Origin: Desulfomonile tiedjei DSM 6799
GTDB lineage: Bacteria; Desulfobacterota; Desulfomonilia; Desulfomonilales; Desulfomonilaceae
Direction: 5' to 3'
Length of the DNA stretch: 64,000 nt
Assembly (NCBI RefSeq): GCF_000266945.1
Contig: NC_018025.1
Location: 3,538,001-3,602,000 of the forward strand
Shown here one piece after another: positions 53,938-62,474 of the stretch. Numbering within the stretch: the stretch's first letter is position 1; every line of letters begins with the position of its first letter. The translations under genes and the position numbers were made by a program. Under the pieces are notes generated by a model, which saw nothing but the letters and a program-made list of their open reading frames with translations, made no database searches and had not been told where the DNA came from.

Positions 53938-54846
53938 GTGAATTCCCCGAGCGAGGTGATTACCATTATCTCCTATCAACGAGACCGGTTCGTTACCACA
54001 GAGGAACTCTGTTTTCCGTTCATCGGAGATGTTGGCGGTACAATCCGAGGCTACAGGATCTTCACCGCCTGCCGTACGTGTGGCGACAAAATTTTCAGGA
54101 TTGAAGATCATCTTGATCGTCTGTATTACTCGGCGGCGTCTATCTACATGAAACCTCCCATGAATCGGGATTCTCTGAGAACGCTTCTGTACGCATTGAT
54201 TCAAGAAAACAGGAAAGCCGGATTCAAGGACGACCTGCTGATAGATATCATTTTTAGCGGTGGACTCGAAGATCACACCATGGCTCAGTCCGGCAGCAGC
54301 GCATACCTGTATATTGCCGTCAGAGAATTGATTGTTCCCCCTTCGGAATACTATGAAAAAGGCGTGGCGCTCGCAACGTGCTCCTATATGAGGATGTATC
54401 CGGATGTGAAATTGCTCAATTACATGGGCGCTATAATGGCACATCAGACAGTTGTGCCGCTCCACAATGCGTACGATGTAATATTCATCTATCCGCCTGA
54501 TGGGGTTACCATCCTTGAAGGTTCCACCTTTACGGTATTCTTTGTGAACGCTGAAGGAACAGTCGTAACCCCCCCTTTGGATGGTAAAATCCTGGACAGC
54601 GTCACCAGAAGAGTAGTACTTCAAGTCCTGCAACAGAGCGGGAAAATCCGGCTCAAGGAAGATCGGGTGCGGTTGGACGAACTTGAAACCTATCCCGAAG
54701 CTTTCATGGTTTCCACAACTCGAAACGTGCTCCCGGTAGTTCGCATCGATGACCGCATTATAGGATCCGGGCAGCCGGGACCAGTGACGCGGGAGATCAT
54801 GCATCTGGTCGAACAGTATGTAACAACCTTTTCTCTGCAACAATAA
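53938..54846 (+). CDS. Class IV (branched-chain/D-amino acid type) aminotransferase
   Basis: A ~302-residue fold-type IV PLP enzyme. It has RIEDHLDRLYYSAA near the N-terminal third and the PLP Lys in VKLLNYMGAIMAHQ, and it resembles BCAT/DAAT. The frame opens at a GTG at 53938; a second GTG at 53956 is possible. It may link with the anabolic or catabolic use of branched-chain substrates imported by LivKHMGF, but no operon link exists. Confidence 0.85.
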   Translation: MNSPSEVITIISYQRDRFVTTEELCFPFIGDVGGTIRGYRIFTACRTCGDKIFRIEDHLDRLYYSAASIYMKPPMNRDSLRTLLYALIQENRKAGFKDDLLIDIIFSGGLEDHTMAQSGSSAYLYIAVRELIVPPSEYYEKGVALATCSYMRMYPDVKLLNYMGAIMAHQTVVPLHNAYDVIFIYPPDGVTILEGSTFTVFFVNAEGTVVTPPLDGKILDSVTRRVVLQVLQQSGKIRLKEDRVRLDELETYPEAFMVSTTRNVLPVVRIDDRIIGSGQPGPVTREIMHLVEQYVTTFSLQQ

Positions 54847-55008
54847 TAGGAGGCGTGTCGCGCATTGGCAGTACAGTCATGCGAAATCCATATAGTTCAC
54901 CATACTGAACTTGAATTTACCTTCTGATTCCGTCGCTATGGTCAATTCACATCTGAAATTGTTGTCCTAACTGTAGCGATGTCTTAAGTGTGGTTATTCA
55001 CAATTTCT

Positions 55009-55038
55009 CTTGACAGAAGACCGTATACCGCAATATGC
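55009..55038 (+). promoter_or_regulatory. Predicted promoter for the had-like gene
   Basis: TTGACA at 55009-55014 and TATGCT at 55033-55038 with an 18-base spacer. It lies ~100 bases upstream of the alcohol dehydrogenase start. Confidence 0.5.
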
Positions 55039-55140
55039 TGATGCTACCATTATTTTGCTTGTCCCAAATTCCACCACAAGAACTGTTATTCTCCCGTTCG
55101 GGCTGAATACTGATTCCCAACCATTCTTAGGAGGGATCGC

Positions 55141-56259
55141 ATGAGCATTCCAGACAAGATCCAGACTTGGCAAATGATAAAAGGTCCGGTCTTTGATAAA
55201 GAGGCCGGAAAGATTACTGCTCCCGGTGTTATGGAGCGGACCGAAATTCCCGTTCCCGAACTCGATAAAGGCGAGGTCCTGGTGGAAATCGCAGGATGCG
55301 GAGTTTGCCACACGGACATGTCCTATTTTTACGACGGAGTCCCAACCGTTACGAAGCCCCCTTTGACGCTGGGCCATGAGATTTCGGGTACGGTTGTTGC
55401 CGCGGGTCCAGGGGGAGAGTCCTGGATGGGCAAGAACGTCATCGTCCCTGCAGTTATGCCCTGCAATAATTGCGATATTTGCGCAAAGGGTAGAGGCAAT
55501 CGATGTCTCGCTCAGAAGATGCCGGGCAGTTCGCTGGGGATATACGGCGGTTTTGCAAGCCACATTCCCGTTCCCTCGGAAGATCTGTGCGTGATTGAAG
55601 ATTTGAAAGGCCGCCCTCTCGAGAATTATGCCGTTGTAGCAGATGCGGTTACGACTCCTTATCAGGCGGCAATCAGGGCCGAAATCTCGGCAGGCGATCC
55701 TGTTCTCGTTACAGGCCTCGGCGGAGTGGGCATGTACATGGCTCAGATGGCCAAAGGTTTTGGCGGGAAGCCTGTTATAGGTATCGACATCAATGACGAG
55801 AAGCTCCAGAGAGCTCTTAAACTTGGCGCGGTGGACTACGTCATCAACAGCAAAGGTAAGGACTTCAAAGCGATACAGGAAGAATTCCGGGCAATTGCGA
55901 AAGAAGTTGGAATCAAACCGAATATCGGCTGGAAGATTTTCGAGTGCACCGGAGTAGGCGCCGCTCAAGAGTTGGCTTTAGGGTTTCTGGGATTTATCGG
56001 CAAGCTGGTGATTGTGGGGTTCGGCACCCAGAAGACTTCCTACATGATGAGCAGACTCATGGCTTTCGATGCTGAGGTGATCGGCACGTGGGGATGTTTG
56101 CCGAAGTACTATCCTCAGGTACTCGAGATGGTACAGTCCGGAAAAGTTCAGATCGATCCTCTACTCGAGACAAGGCCCATGTCCACAATAGGTAAGGCAT
56201 TTGAGGAAGCCCATAGTGGGACGAATATGAACAGAATCGTACTGATGCCCGATTTCTGA
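55141..56259 (+). CDS. had: 6-hydroxycyclohex-1-ene-1-carbonyl-CoA dehydrogenase-like zinc dehydrogenase
   Basis: A 372-residue zinc alcohol dehydrogenase. Catalytic zinc ligands are in GCGVCHTDM and GHE, and structural zinc Cys in CNNCDICAKGRGNRC; the nucleotide-binding motif is GLGGVGMYMAQMA. Overall sequence and the start QTWQMIKGPVF match Had of the anaerobic benzoyl-CoA degradation pathway, which oxidises the 6-hydroxyl to a ketone before ring hydrolysis. AGGAGGG lies upstream, then the ATG. The gene stands without the other benzoyl-CoA genes (oah, dch, bcr), so specificity is inferred from sequence only. Confidence 0.8.
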   Translation: MSIPDKIQTWQMIKGPVFDKEAGKITAPGVMERTEIPVPELDKGEVLVEIAGCGVCHTDMSYFYDGVPTVTKPPLTLGHEISGTVVAAGPGGESWMGKNVIVPAVMPCNNCDICAKGRGNRCLAQKMPGSSLGIYGGFASHIPVPSEDLCVIEDLKGRPLENYAVVADAVTTPYQAAIRAEISAGDPVLVTGLGGVGMYMAQMAKGFGGKPVIGIDINDEKLQRALKLGAVDYVINSKGKDFKAIQEEFRAIAKEVGIKPNIGWKIFECTGVGAAQELALGFLGFIGKLVIVGFGTQKTSYMMSRLMAFDAEVIGTWGCLPKYYPQVLEMVQSGKVQIDPLLETRPMSTIGKAFEEAHSGTNMNRIVLMPDF

Positions 56260-56292
56260 TACAAGCAATACTTGTTTGCGATCAAAGAAACG

Positions 56293-56333
56293 AACGGGGA
56301 ACCGTCTCACAGAGAGAGGTTCCCCGTTTTTCT
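56293..56333 (+). terminator. Intrinsic terminator after the had-like gene
   Basis: AACGGGGAACC (56293-56303) pairs with GGTTCCCCGTT (56318-56328) over 11 bp with a 14-base loop, followed by TTTTTCTT. Confidence 0.8.
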
Positions 56334-56555
56334 TGCAAAACGGAGAGCGCTACAACCAACTCAAGCCCGCCATCAAAAAACGTGGGGTGAAAGAGAGGAT
56401 AGGCGCTTGTCTCGGCCATCTTCTCTCGGATATTCGGAGATTGATTCATAGTGATTCTAAAAAGTAATAGCGAATTATCCAGAGCCAATCATCGGAATTG
56501 ACTGCAACCGGCCTCCGTGCCGGTCATTCAGAGACGCCGGACGCTACTACACAAT

Positions 56556-56720
56556 TGCCAAAGAAATGTCCGATTGAAGATTAAGGACAATTCAGAATAT
56601 TGGTGGGTGCCGTGCCTCCGTGCCGGCACATCCTCAATATTATAATGATATCGATAGAATGGACCGGCAGGGACGCCGGTCCCCACCAATATAATGTACT
56701 AGGGGTGCGGGATAGACATT
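56556..56720 (+). repeat. Family A dispersed repeat
   Basis: It has the same hairpin pair and order as 47694-47866 (GTGGGTGCCGTGCC, GATATCGATAGAATGGACCGG, GGACGCCGGTCCCC). 56334-56555 and 56721-56936 contain further hairpin fragments (TGACTGCAACCGGCC, GGCCGGCAGAGACGCCGGCC) but no gene I can support. Confidence 0.78.
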
Positions 56721-56936
56721 AAAACTTTCGCAAGCGCCTCAAGTATGGATGTACTTATTTCAACGCCCGTGAGAGTTCCTGTTACATCTTGCGGTTAATT
56801 CAGGCAAGTATGGGGCTGCCAAAATGAGGATATTCTCGCTCACAGATGGCAATCCCTCTCGACTGATGAGGGGTTGAAATGCAATCGGCCGGCAGAGACG
56901 CCGGCCGTTACCGAAAGATTTCTTTATCCCACCGGA

Positions 56937-57629
56937 TTATTTGTTGAGGGGGCGTTTTGCCAGGGCTATTCTGTAGATGTCGTACACGTCGTACAGGACT
57001 ATATCTTTAAAACCTGCTCTGGTGAGATTGTTTTCAATTACTTCCGTGGTCTCGTACACATCGCATACTTCTCCCCTGGAGCCGAAAAGACCGACAGTTC
57101 CCCCAGGTTTCAGGAAATTGTACATACATGCGTAAATTGCCGGACGAAGATGCGGTTTCACGTGGGGTATCATAAAAGAACTTATCACTTTGTCGAATGG
57201 CGTATCCGGGACGTAGTCTTCAACAGATGTAGTGTGCAGCGTGATGTTGGAGAGACCTGCTTTCAAAACCTTTTCTTCACCCAGTTCGATCATGTCGGGC
57301 GATAGATCGATTCCCGTCACCTGCTTGGCCTTATGAGCCGCCAAAACCGTAGCTGAACCCGTTCCACATCCGACATCCAGTACCATGTCATTTTCTTCAA
57401 TTACAAGTTCCATCAACCGCTTGAGTCCTTTTCTGTAACCCGGGTCCATTGACCACTGCAGATCGTAACTCTTGCGTCGATATTTGTAGTAGAGTTGGAT
57501 GGCTCTTTCCGACGGCATGAGTTTTACAACTGAGGTCCCCTGAATATAGGCGGTTCTCAGGACCTTAATTATCGGCCGAAGCAGCCGTCGGAATGGAGCA
57601 TTATCCTCACTCACTATTGTCTGATTCAT
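56937..57629 (-). CDS. SAM-dependent methyltransferase (class I)
   Basis: A ~230-residue methyltransferase with motif I VLDVGCGTGSATVLA (residues ~85-99) and GIDLSPDMI. A basic N-terminal region carries PIIKVLRTAYI. It has a UbiE/Coq5-like overall look, so methylation of a small molecule or quinone is plausible. The start chosen is the ATG with CAGGGGG about ten bases upstream; the longer frame reaches 57662. It lies ~87 bases after pth on the same strand. Confidence 0.82.
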   Translation of the reverse strand: MNQTIVSEDNAPFRRLLRPIIKVLRTAYIQGTSVVKLMPSERAIQLYYKYRRKSYDLQWSMDPGYRKGLKRLMELVIEENDMVLDVGCGTGSATVLAAHKAKQVTGIDLSPDMIELGEEKVLKAGLSNITLHTTSVEDYVPDTPFDKVISSFMIPHVKPHLRPAIYACMYNFLKPGGTVGLFGSRGEVCDVYETTEVIENNLTRAGFKDIVLYDVYDIYRIALAKRPLNK

Positions 57630-57715
57630 GTACATACCCCCTGGGTAAGAATTCTCGGTCAAAGAAACGATTAGTTTAATATAGCACTATCCAACACGCA
57701 AGCAAAAACCCCGAA

Positions 57716-58336
57716 TCATAATGCAGCAGCCGAATCAACCGGTACGTCCTTTATAGAGTGGAGCATCTGTTGTGCACGTTCGACGCCATAAGCTACAACA
57801 AACTGTACGGCCCGACAACCACCTGACACCAGATGAGCCGCGGCGGTTTCATCTTGCGGGTCGAATGCACTCAACACGAATGTCTCCGGCGGAACACCCA
57901 CTGGTGGGCGTCCGACACCCAGCCGCACCCTGATAAAATTGGAAAACCGCAACGAGTCCATAATGGATCGTACACCTTTATGACCGCCGTCACCTCCCCC
58001 GAGCTTGATTCTGACCCTGCCGAATGCAATGTCCATATCGTCATGGATCACCATCAGCCGTGACGGATCGGCATACAGACGATTCATTATGGGTGCAACA
58101 GCTTTACCGCTCAAATTCATGTAAGTCTGAGGTTTAATGAGGGTGATGGAATGCCCTTCAATCAAGGCCTTGCATATTTCGGCATCGACCCGATCCTTTT
58201 TCCAGGAGCTGTTTGAAATCCGGGCCAATTCATCAACGACCATGAAACCGACGTTGTGTCTGTGACGAGCGTACGCCCTTCCCGGGTTTCCCAGCCCCAC
58301 AATGACAATGTCGCGTTTTGAATCGCTGAAAGGCAC
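57716..58336 (-). CDS. pth: Peptidyl-tRNA hydrolase
   Basis: A 206-residue hydrolase that releases peptides from prematurely dissociated peptidyl-tRNA. GLGNPGRAYARHRHNVGF contains the catalytic His and Asn region, KPQTYMNLSG and IHDDMDIAFG the other active-site residues, and GGGDGGHKG the tRNA contact. It has the typical family length. It is divergent from the metallopeptidase gene. Confidence 0.95.
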   Translation of the reverse strand: MPFSDSKRDIVIVGLGNPGRAYARHRHNVGFMVVDELARISNSSWKKDRVDAEICKALIEGHSITLIKPQTYMNLSGKAVAPIMNRLYADPSRLMVIHDDMDIAFGRVRIKLGGGDGGHKGVRSIMDSLRFSNFIRVRLGVGRPPVGVPPETFVLSAFDPQDETAAAHLVSGGCRAVQFVVAYGVERAQQMLHSIKDVPVDSAAAL

Positions 58337-58442
58337 CTTTCCAAGTCTCCTGTTTTCTGGTACAAAGTGTCTTATGCGCGCAGAATCCTGAAAGTGTCAA
58401 GCTTTCAGAGCAGCGGCATCCATCACAGTAATTGAGACCACC

Positions 58443-58817
58443 GTGACTCCGGAACTGTTCAACAAGGCCGTGGCCAAAGCCATAGAGGAACTCCCCGCCA
58501 TATTTCAGGAAAAAATGGAGAACGTGGAGGTGATCGTAGAAGACTTTCCGGACCGGGAGACAATGGAATCTCTGCAATTGGCTTCCCGCTGGGAACTCCT
58601 CGGTCTGTATGTGGGTGTTCCCATATCCCAGAGAAGCGTATTCGCTGCAACATATCTTCCGGATCGCATTTATCTGTACCGACGGCCCATTATTGCCGCT
58701 GCAGGGTCCTCGCATATGATAGTGACGGCAGTCCGTGACGTTTTGCTCCACGAAATCGGTCATCATTTCGGATTCGATGATGAGGAACTGGGGAAGATGA
58801 CGGGAGAAGATCGATAA
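58443..58817 (+). CDS. Small zincin-like metallopeptidase family protein
   Basis: A 124-residue protein whose single motif HEIGHHFGFDDEEL (residues ~101-114) gives the HExxHxxG zinc site plus downstream Asp/Glu of this small metalloprotease family. It starts at a GTG. The following kinase gene overlaps its stop (58815-58817), so the two are co-translated. Its substrates are unknown. Confidence 0.82.
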   Translation: MTPELFNKAVAKAIEELPAIFQEKMENVEVIVEDFPDRETMESLQLASRWELLGLYVGVPISQRSVFAATYLPDRIYLYRRPIIAAAGSSHMIVTAVRDVLLHEIGHHFGFDDEELGKMTGEDR

Positions 58818-61021
58818 TGAGGCAGCCCCTTTCACCCGATGAGGAACAAAAGAAAAGGCGCAGAGAACTCTATGTTGCACTGTTCGCAGCCGTACTTGTG
58901 GGAGCGATTTTTCTTGCGGAATCGTACCTGGTCAGGTCCGCGGAAGACATACCGTTTGCGGGACATCTGCTGCTCTTTGGGCTGCTTTCGATTGTAACTC
59001 TTCTTCTCATCGTTATCATTTTCTTTCTTATTCGTAATCTGTTCAAACTTGTTTTCGAACGGCGTCGACGGGTTCTGGGATCTCATCTCAAAACTCGGCT
59101 CACTTCGGCATTTGTAGCATTGACCCTGGTCCCTACGGTGGTGCTCTTCATTGCGAGTGCAGGGGTACTCCACACCACCATTGAAAGCTGGTTCAAAGCT
59201 CAGGTGGAAGAGTCTCTTCAATCGTCGCTGGTTGTAGCGCAGGCGTTCTACCAGACTGCCTCGGAGAAGGTCCTGAATACCGGTGCCCGCCTTGCAGCAT
59301 TCATTCATGACAATGATTTGTTGAATCCGAGTGAACGAACGAGACTGGTCAAAGCAATGGATGCCTGGAGAGCAGCGGAAGGTATCAGCTCCATTCAACT
59401 CTATTTCAGTGACGGCGCAAATCCGGAACTCCTCAAAGATCCGGCACTGAAGGATATTCCCATTCCCCCACCTGTGCCGAGCTTTCTGAAGATTGCTTTT
59501 CAGGGCGATGCAACATCCAAGATTATGCCGCTGGAGGGCGGGAGCGATCTCATACAGGGATTGGCACCGATTAAAGAAACCAACGGGGAGCGTGTCTCTG
59601 CAGTCCTCGTCATAGATTATTTCATCCCCAATTCATTGGCGGGCAGGCTGTTTTCCATTTCCAGCGCATTCGGAGACTATCAGGAAGCAAAACGTATGAA
59701 AGGTCCGGTGAAGACCATGTACGTGCTGATCCTGCTCATGGTTGCTCTCCTGGCTATTTTCATCGGATTTTGGTTCGGTGCGACCATGGCCCGGGACATA
59801 ACCGAGCCGATCCAGAGGCTCGCTGAAGGAACCCAGAAGATTGCGCAAGGGGACCTGAACGTACACATAGATCCCACTGCGGACGATGAACTCGGGATTC
59901 TCGTGCGATCCTTCAATAAAATGACGGATGATTTACGCGAAAATCGGGACGAACTGGTCCGGGTCAACACGGACCTGGAAAGCCGCCGAAAATATACCGA
60001 AACGGTGCTGAAAAACATAGCAGCGGGGGTTGTTTCGCTGGATTCCGCAGCCCGAATCACCACAGCAAACAATTCTGCCCGGCGACTTCTCGGAATTGCC
60101 GCACGCGATATTCTCAACAAGCCGTGCGCAGACGTACTCCCCGAAGAATCTGCAGCGGCCATCACCAGCATACTCGAAGATGTTGCCGATTCCGATTCGG
60201 AAGCATTGGAGCGACAGATCACGCTGTCTTTTCCGGAGCGAGTGACTTCTCTGCTCTGTTTCGCGAACAAACTCAGGGACGAGGAGGGCAATAATCTTGG
60301 ATTCGTTCTGGTCTTCGAGGATATGACCTATCTGGTGAAGGCCCAGAGAATGGCTGCCTGGAGAGAGGTGGCTCGTCGTATTGCTCACGAGATCAAGAAC
60401 CCCCTGACCCCCATTCAACTCAATGCTCAGCGGCTTCGACGAAAATATATGCCGGTGCTTGCGGAAGATGGCGCAATTCTGGACCAGTGTACGGACGCTA
60501 TTATCGATCAGGTGGAACAGTTGAAACACATGGTCAACGAGTTCTCCCAATTCGCGCGCATGCCCGCAGCCAACCCGGTTCCAAATGATCTGAACGCAAT
60601 GATCTCTGAAGTGGTTAATCTTTATTATCAGGCGAACGATCAGGTGAACATTGTGTTCAAACCCGATCAATCAGTTCCGATTTTCAACCTGGATAAAGAA
60701 CAGATGAAACGCGCTGTGATGAATCTCCTGGACAATGCCGTTTCTGCAATAGAAAAAAAAGGAATCGTAAAAATAATGACAAGCTACGACAAAGATCTTG
60801 CCATTGCATCCGTAGAAGTTGCGGATAACGGAGCCGGAGTAAATCCACACGATCGGGATAGGCTGTTTGAACCATACTTTTCCAGAAGACCTGGAGGAAC
60901 GGGTCTCGGATTGACCATCGTCAGCACCATCGTCTCGGACCATAACGGATTCATAAGGGTCAAAGACAATCCCGGAGGAGGTGCTCGGTTTATTCTGGAA
61001 CTACCGGTCCGGAAGACGTGA
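58817..61021 (+). CDS. NtrY-like membrane sensor histidine kinase
   Basis: A 734-residue kinase. Three transmembrane segments are near residues 15-37, 48-73 and 94-116; an extracytoplasmic region runs to ~295; a fourth membrane segment is at 296-320; then HAMP, one PAS (~395-500), the H-box WREVARRIAHEIKNPLTPIQL and ATPase motifs DNGAGV, LFEPYFSRRPGGTGLGL. The architecture matches NtrY. The partner NtrX-type regulator is not in the window. It overlaps the metallopeptidase stop by one base. Confidence 0.92.
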   Translation: MRQPLSPDEEQKKRRRELYVALFAAVLVGAIFLAESYLVRSAEDIPFAGHLLLFGLLSIVTLLLIVIIFFLIRNLFKLVFERRRRVLGSHLKTRLTSAFVALTLVPTVVLFIASAGVLHTTIESWFKAQVEESLQSSLVVAQAFYQTASEKVLNTGARLAAFIHDNDLLNPSERTRLVKAMDAWRAAEGISSIQLYFSDGANPELLKDPALKDIPIPPPVPSFLKIAFQGDATSKIMPLEGGSDLIQGLAPIKETNGERVSAVLVIDYFIPNSLAGRLFSISSAFGDYQEAKRMKGPVKTMYVLILLMVALLAIFIGFWFGATMARDITEPIQRLAEGTQKIAQGDLNVHIDPTADDELGILVRSFNKMTDDLRENRDELVRVNTDLESRRKYTETVLKNIAAGVVSLDSAARITTANNSARRLLGIAARDILNKPCADVLPEESAAAITSILEDVADSDSEALERQITLSFPERVTSLLCFANKLRDEEGNNLGFVLVFEDMTYLVKAQRMAAWREVARRIAHEIKNPLTPIQLNAQRLRRKYMPVLAEDGAILDQCTDAIIDQVEQLKHMVNEFSQFARMPAANPVPNDLNAMISEVVNLYYQANDQVNIVFKPDQSVPIFNLDKEQMKRAVMNLLDNAVSAIEKKGIVKIMTSYDKDLAIASVEVADNGAGVNPHDRDRLFEPYFSRRPGGTGLGLTIVSTIVSDHNGFIRVKDNPGGGARFILELPVRKT

Positions 61022-61160
61022 AGAGTTTCCGGGGAACCCTTTTTTGCAAAAAAGTGTTCCCCGGACCCCTCCCCAAAAGCTCTTAATGTTATCCGGAACC
61101 TCAATTTCCTTGCAGGAAATTGAGGTTCCGGCAAGCGTTGGAAGTTCTTGAGATGGAGAT
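61020..61160. repeat. Three-hairpin composite repeat with a different central palindrome
   Basis: First hairpin CCGGGGAACCCTTTTTT..AAAAAAGTGTTCCCCGG; then the linker CCCAAAAGCTCTTAATG; then a central palindrome CCGGAACCTCAATTTCC..GGAAATTGAGGTTCCGG (61096-61136). It follows the kinase stop immediately and probably terminates it. Confidence 0.8.
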
Positions 61161-61194
61161 CGGGCAGTCTCAGTTTCACCCGGATTACAGGAGG

Positions 61195-61475
61195 TCTTGC
61201 GTAGGATGCTGGTGAGCGAAGCGAACCGCATCGCTCGAGGACGTTTGACGCTCTCATGCGAGCGTACGAAGTAATCCTCTGCGGTTTATTAGGCGTTTCT
61301 CCCGCTAGGCGCAGGATCACTTCGCTCCACGCAACAACAAGTATTGAGTTAATTGGTGAATGGTTGATTCCTGTGCCGTTGGTGCGGGTATTCCATTAAA
61401 CATGGATCGGCAGGGACGCCGATCCCCACCGGGAAGGTTGAGAGTGGATGTCCTTTTCGCGGCGCCTATGCCCCT
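61195..61475. repeat. Repeat cluster: AGCGAAGCGAACCGCATCG element and 8946-type repeat
   Basis: GTAGGATGCTGGTGAGCGAAGCGAACCGC matches part of the 31755 composite, and 61344-61472 repeats 8946-9062. No gene lies between the kinase and tsaC. Confidence 0.6.
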
Positions 61476-61571
61476 GGGCCCTCTCCAAGAATCCTAGATC
61501 TTATTTCTGTCGCGCAAGGACTTACTGCGAGAATGCCCCAGAGACCTTCTGCGACTCCGAATCGTGAAAAG

Positions 61572-62189
61572 ATGAACTTAGATGCTCAAGATATCTTTGC
61601 CAAAGCTCGGGATGTGATCCGCTCCGGCGGTGTCGTCATCGTACCCACCGAAACGTTTTACGGTCTTGCCGTGGCCCCATTCAATGATGAGGCAGTACGG
61701 AGAGTATTCAGCATCAAGTCCAGGCCAATCGGCAGTCCGCTGCCGCTTATTGCGTCAGATCGTAAGACTGTTGAAAAGTCTCTGATTTCATCCGATTCTC
61801 GTATCTCTATTTTGATGGATCGATTCTGGCCTGGAAGCCTGACGCTGGTGCTGCAATTGGCAGCCCAATTTGCAGAACCCATTTTTGGAGCATCCGGTAA
61901 AGTGGGAGTGAGAGTGCCGCCGGATTCGGCTGCTCGCAAGCTTGCTGAACTTGCAGGGGGATTTATTACCGCTACGAGCGCCAACTTTGCAGGAGATCCA
62001 CCACCCGGCGATGTTCGAAAAATACCAGCAGCATTGATTTCTCTAGTGGATCTGGTGATCGATCTCGGCCCCACACCGGGAGGCAAACCTTCCACGGTGA
62101 TCGAAATAGATCGGGGTGTGCTCAAGGTGATTCGTGAAGGAGCGGTTCCGATTGCTGCAATCAGATCCGTCCTCGAAGCTTCACCGTAA
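61572..62189 (+). CDS. tsaC: Threonylcarbamoyl-AMP synthase (TsaC/Sua5 type)
   Basis: A ~205-residue enzyme that makes threonylcarbamoyl-AMP from Thr, bicarbonate and ATP for tRNA t6A37. Motifs: PTETFYGLA (residues ~23-31), KSRP, and ITATSANFAGD. An earlier ATG at 61533 adds 13 residues; the start at 61572 gives the standard length, but ribosome binding sites are weak for both. A tRNA-Gln gene lies ~55 bases downstream. Confidence 0.9.
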   Translation: MNLDAQDIFAKARDVIRSGGVVIVPTETFYGLAVAPFNDEAVRRVFSIKSRPIGSPLPLIASDRKTVEKSLISSDSRISILMDRFWPGSLTLVLQLAAQFAEPIFGASGKVGVRVPPDSAARKLAELAGGFITATSANFAGDPPPGDVRKIPAALISLVDLVIDLGPTPGGKPSTVIEIDRGVLKVIREGAVPIAAIRSVLEASP

Positions 62190-62243
62190 AATGACATTCA
62201 GCTTGACAGGGCCGACCCTAAACGGTACTATGTCTGGATCGGT

Positions 62244-62317
62244 TGGGGGATCGTCTAGCGGCAGGACGGCGGGTTCTGGCCCCGTTAACCGAGGTTCGAA
62301 TCCTCGTCCCCCAGCCA
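62244..62317 (+). tRNA. tRNA-Gln (CTG)
   Basis: A 74-base tRNA with CCA encoded. The acceptor TGGGGGA pairs with TCCCCCA; D arm GTC/GAC; anticodon stem GCGGG/CCCGT with loop TTCTGGC, anticodon CTG; T stem CGAGG/CCTCG with loop TTCGAAT; discriminator G. It decodes CAG. Confidence 0.92.
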
Positions 62318-62474
62318 GCACCAATCGATTCGGACTCTTCGCATTTTCACTTCCGAGTTTGCCTTTATTTCCCTGAACCGGCCGAATGAGATATCATTAT
62401 TGCGTCAGATCGCGGATTCGCTTCGGATTAGTTCGTCCACGGTCCGACACTGGGTTCTTGGAGACGTTTCTCGA

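Noticed and set aside
53905-54843. 312-codon minus-strand open frame
   Set aside because: Antisense to the class IV aminotransferase with clear PLP motifs.
54994-55968. 324-codon minus-strand open frame opposite the had-like gene
   Set aside because: Shadow of a strong zinc dehydrogenase gene; composition has no domain.
56276-56467. 63-codon open frame
   Set aside because: Spans the had terminator hairpin.
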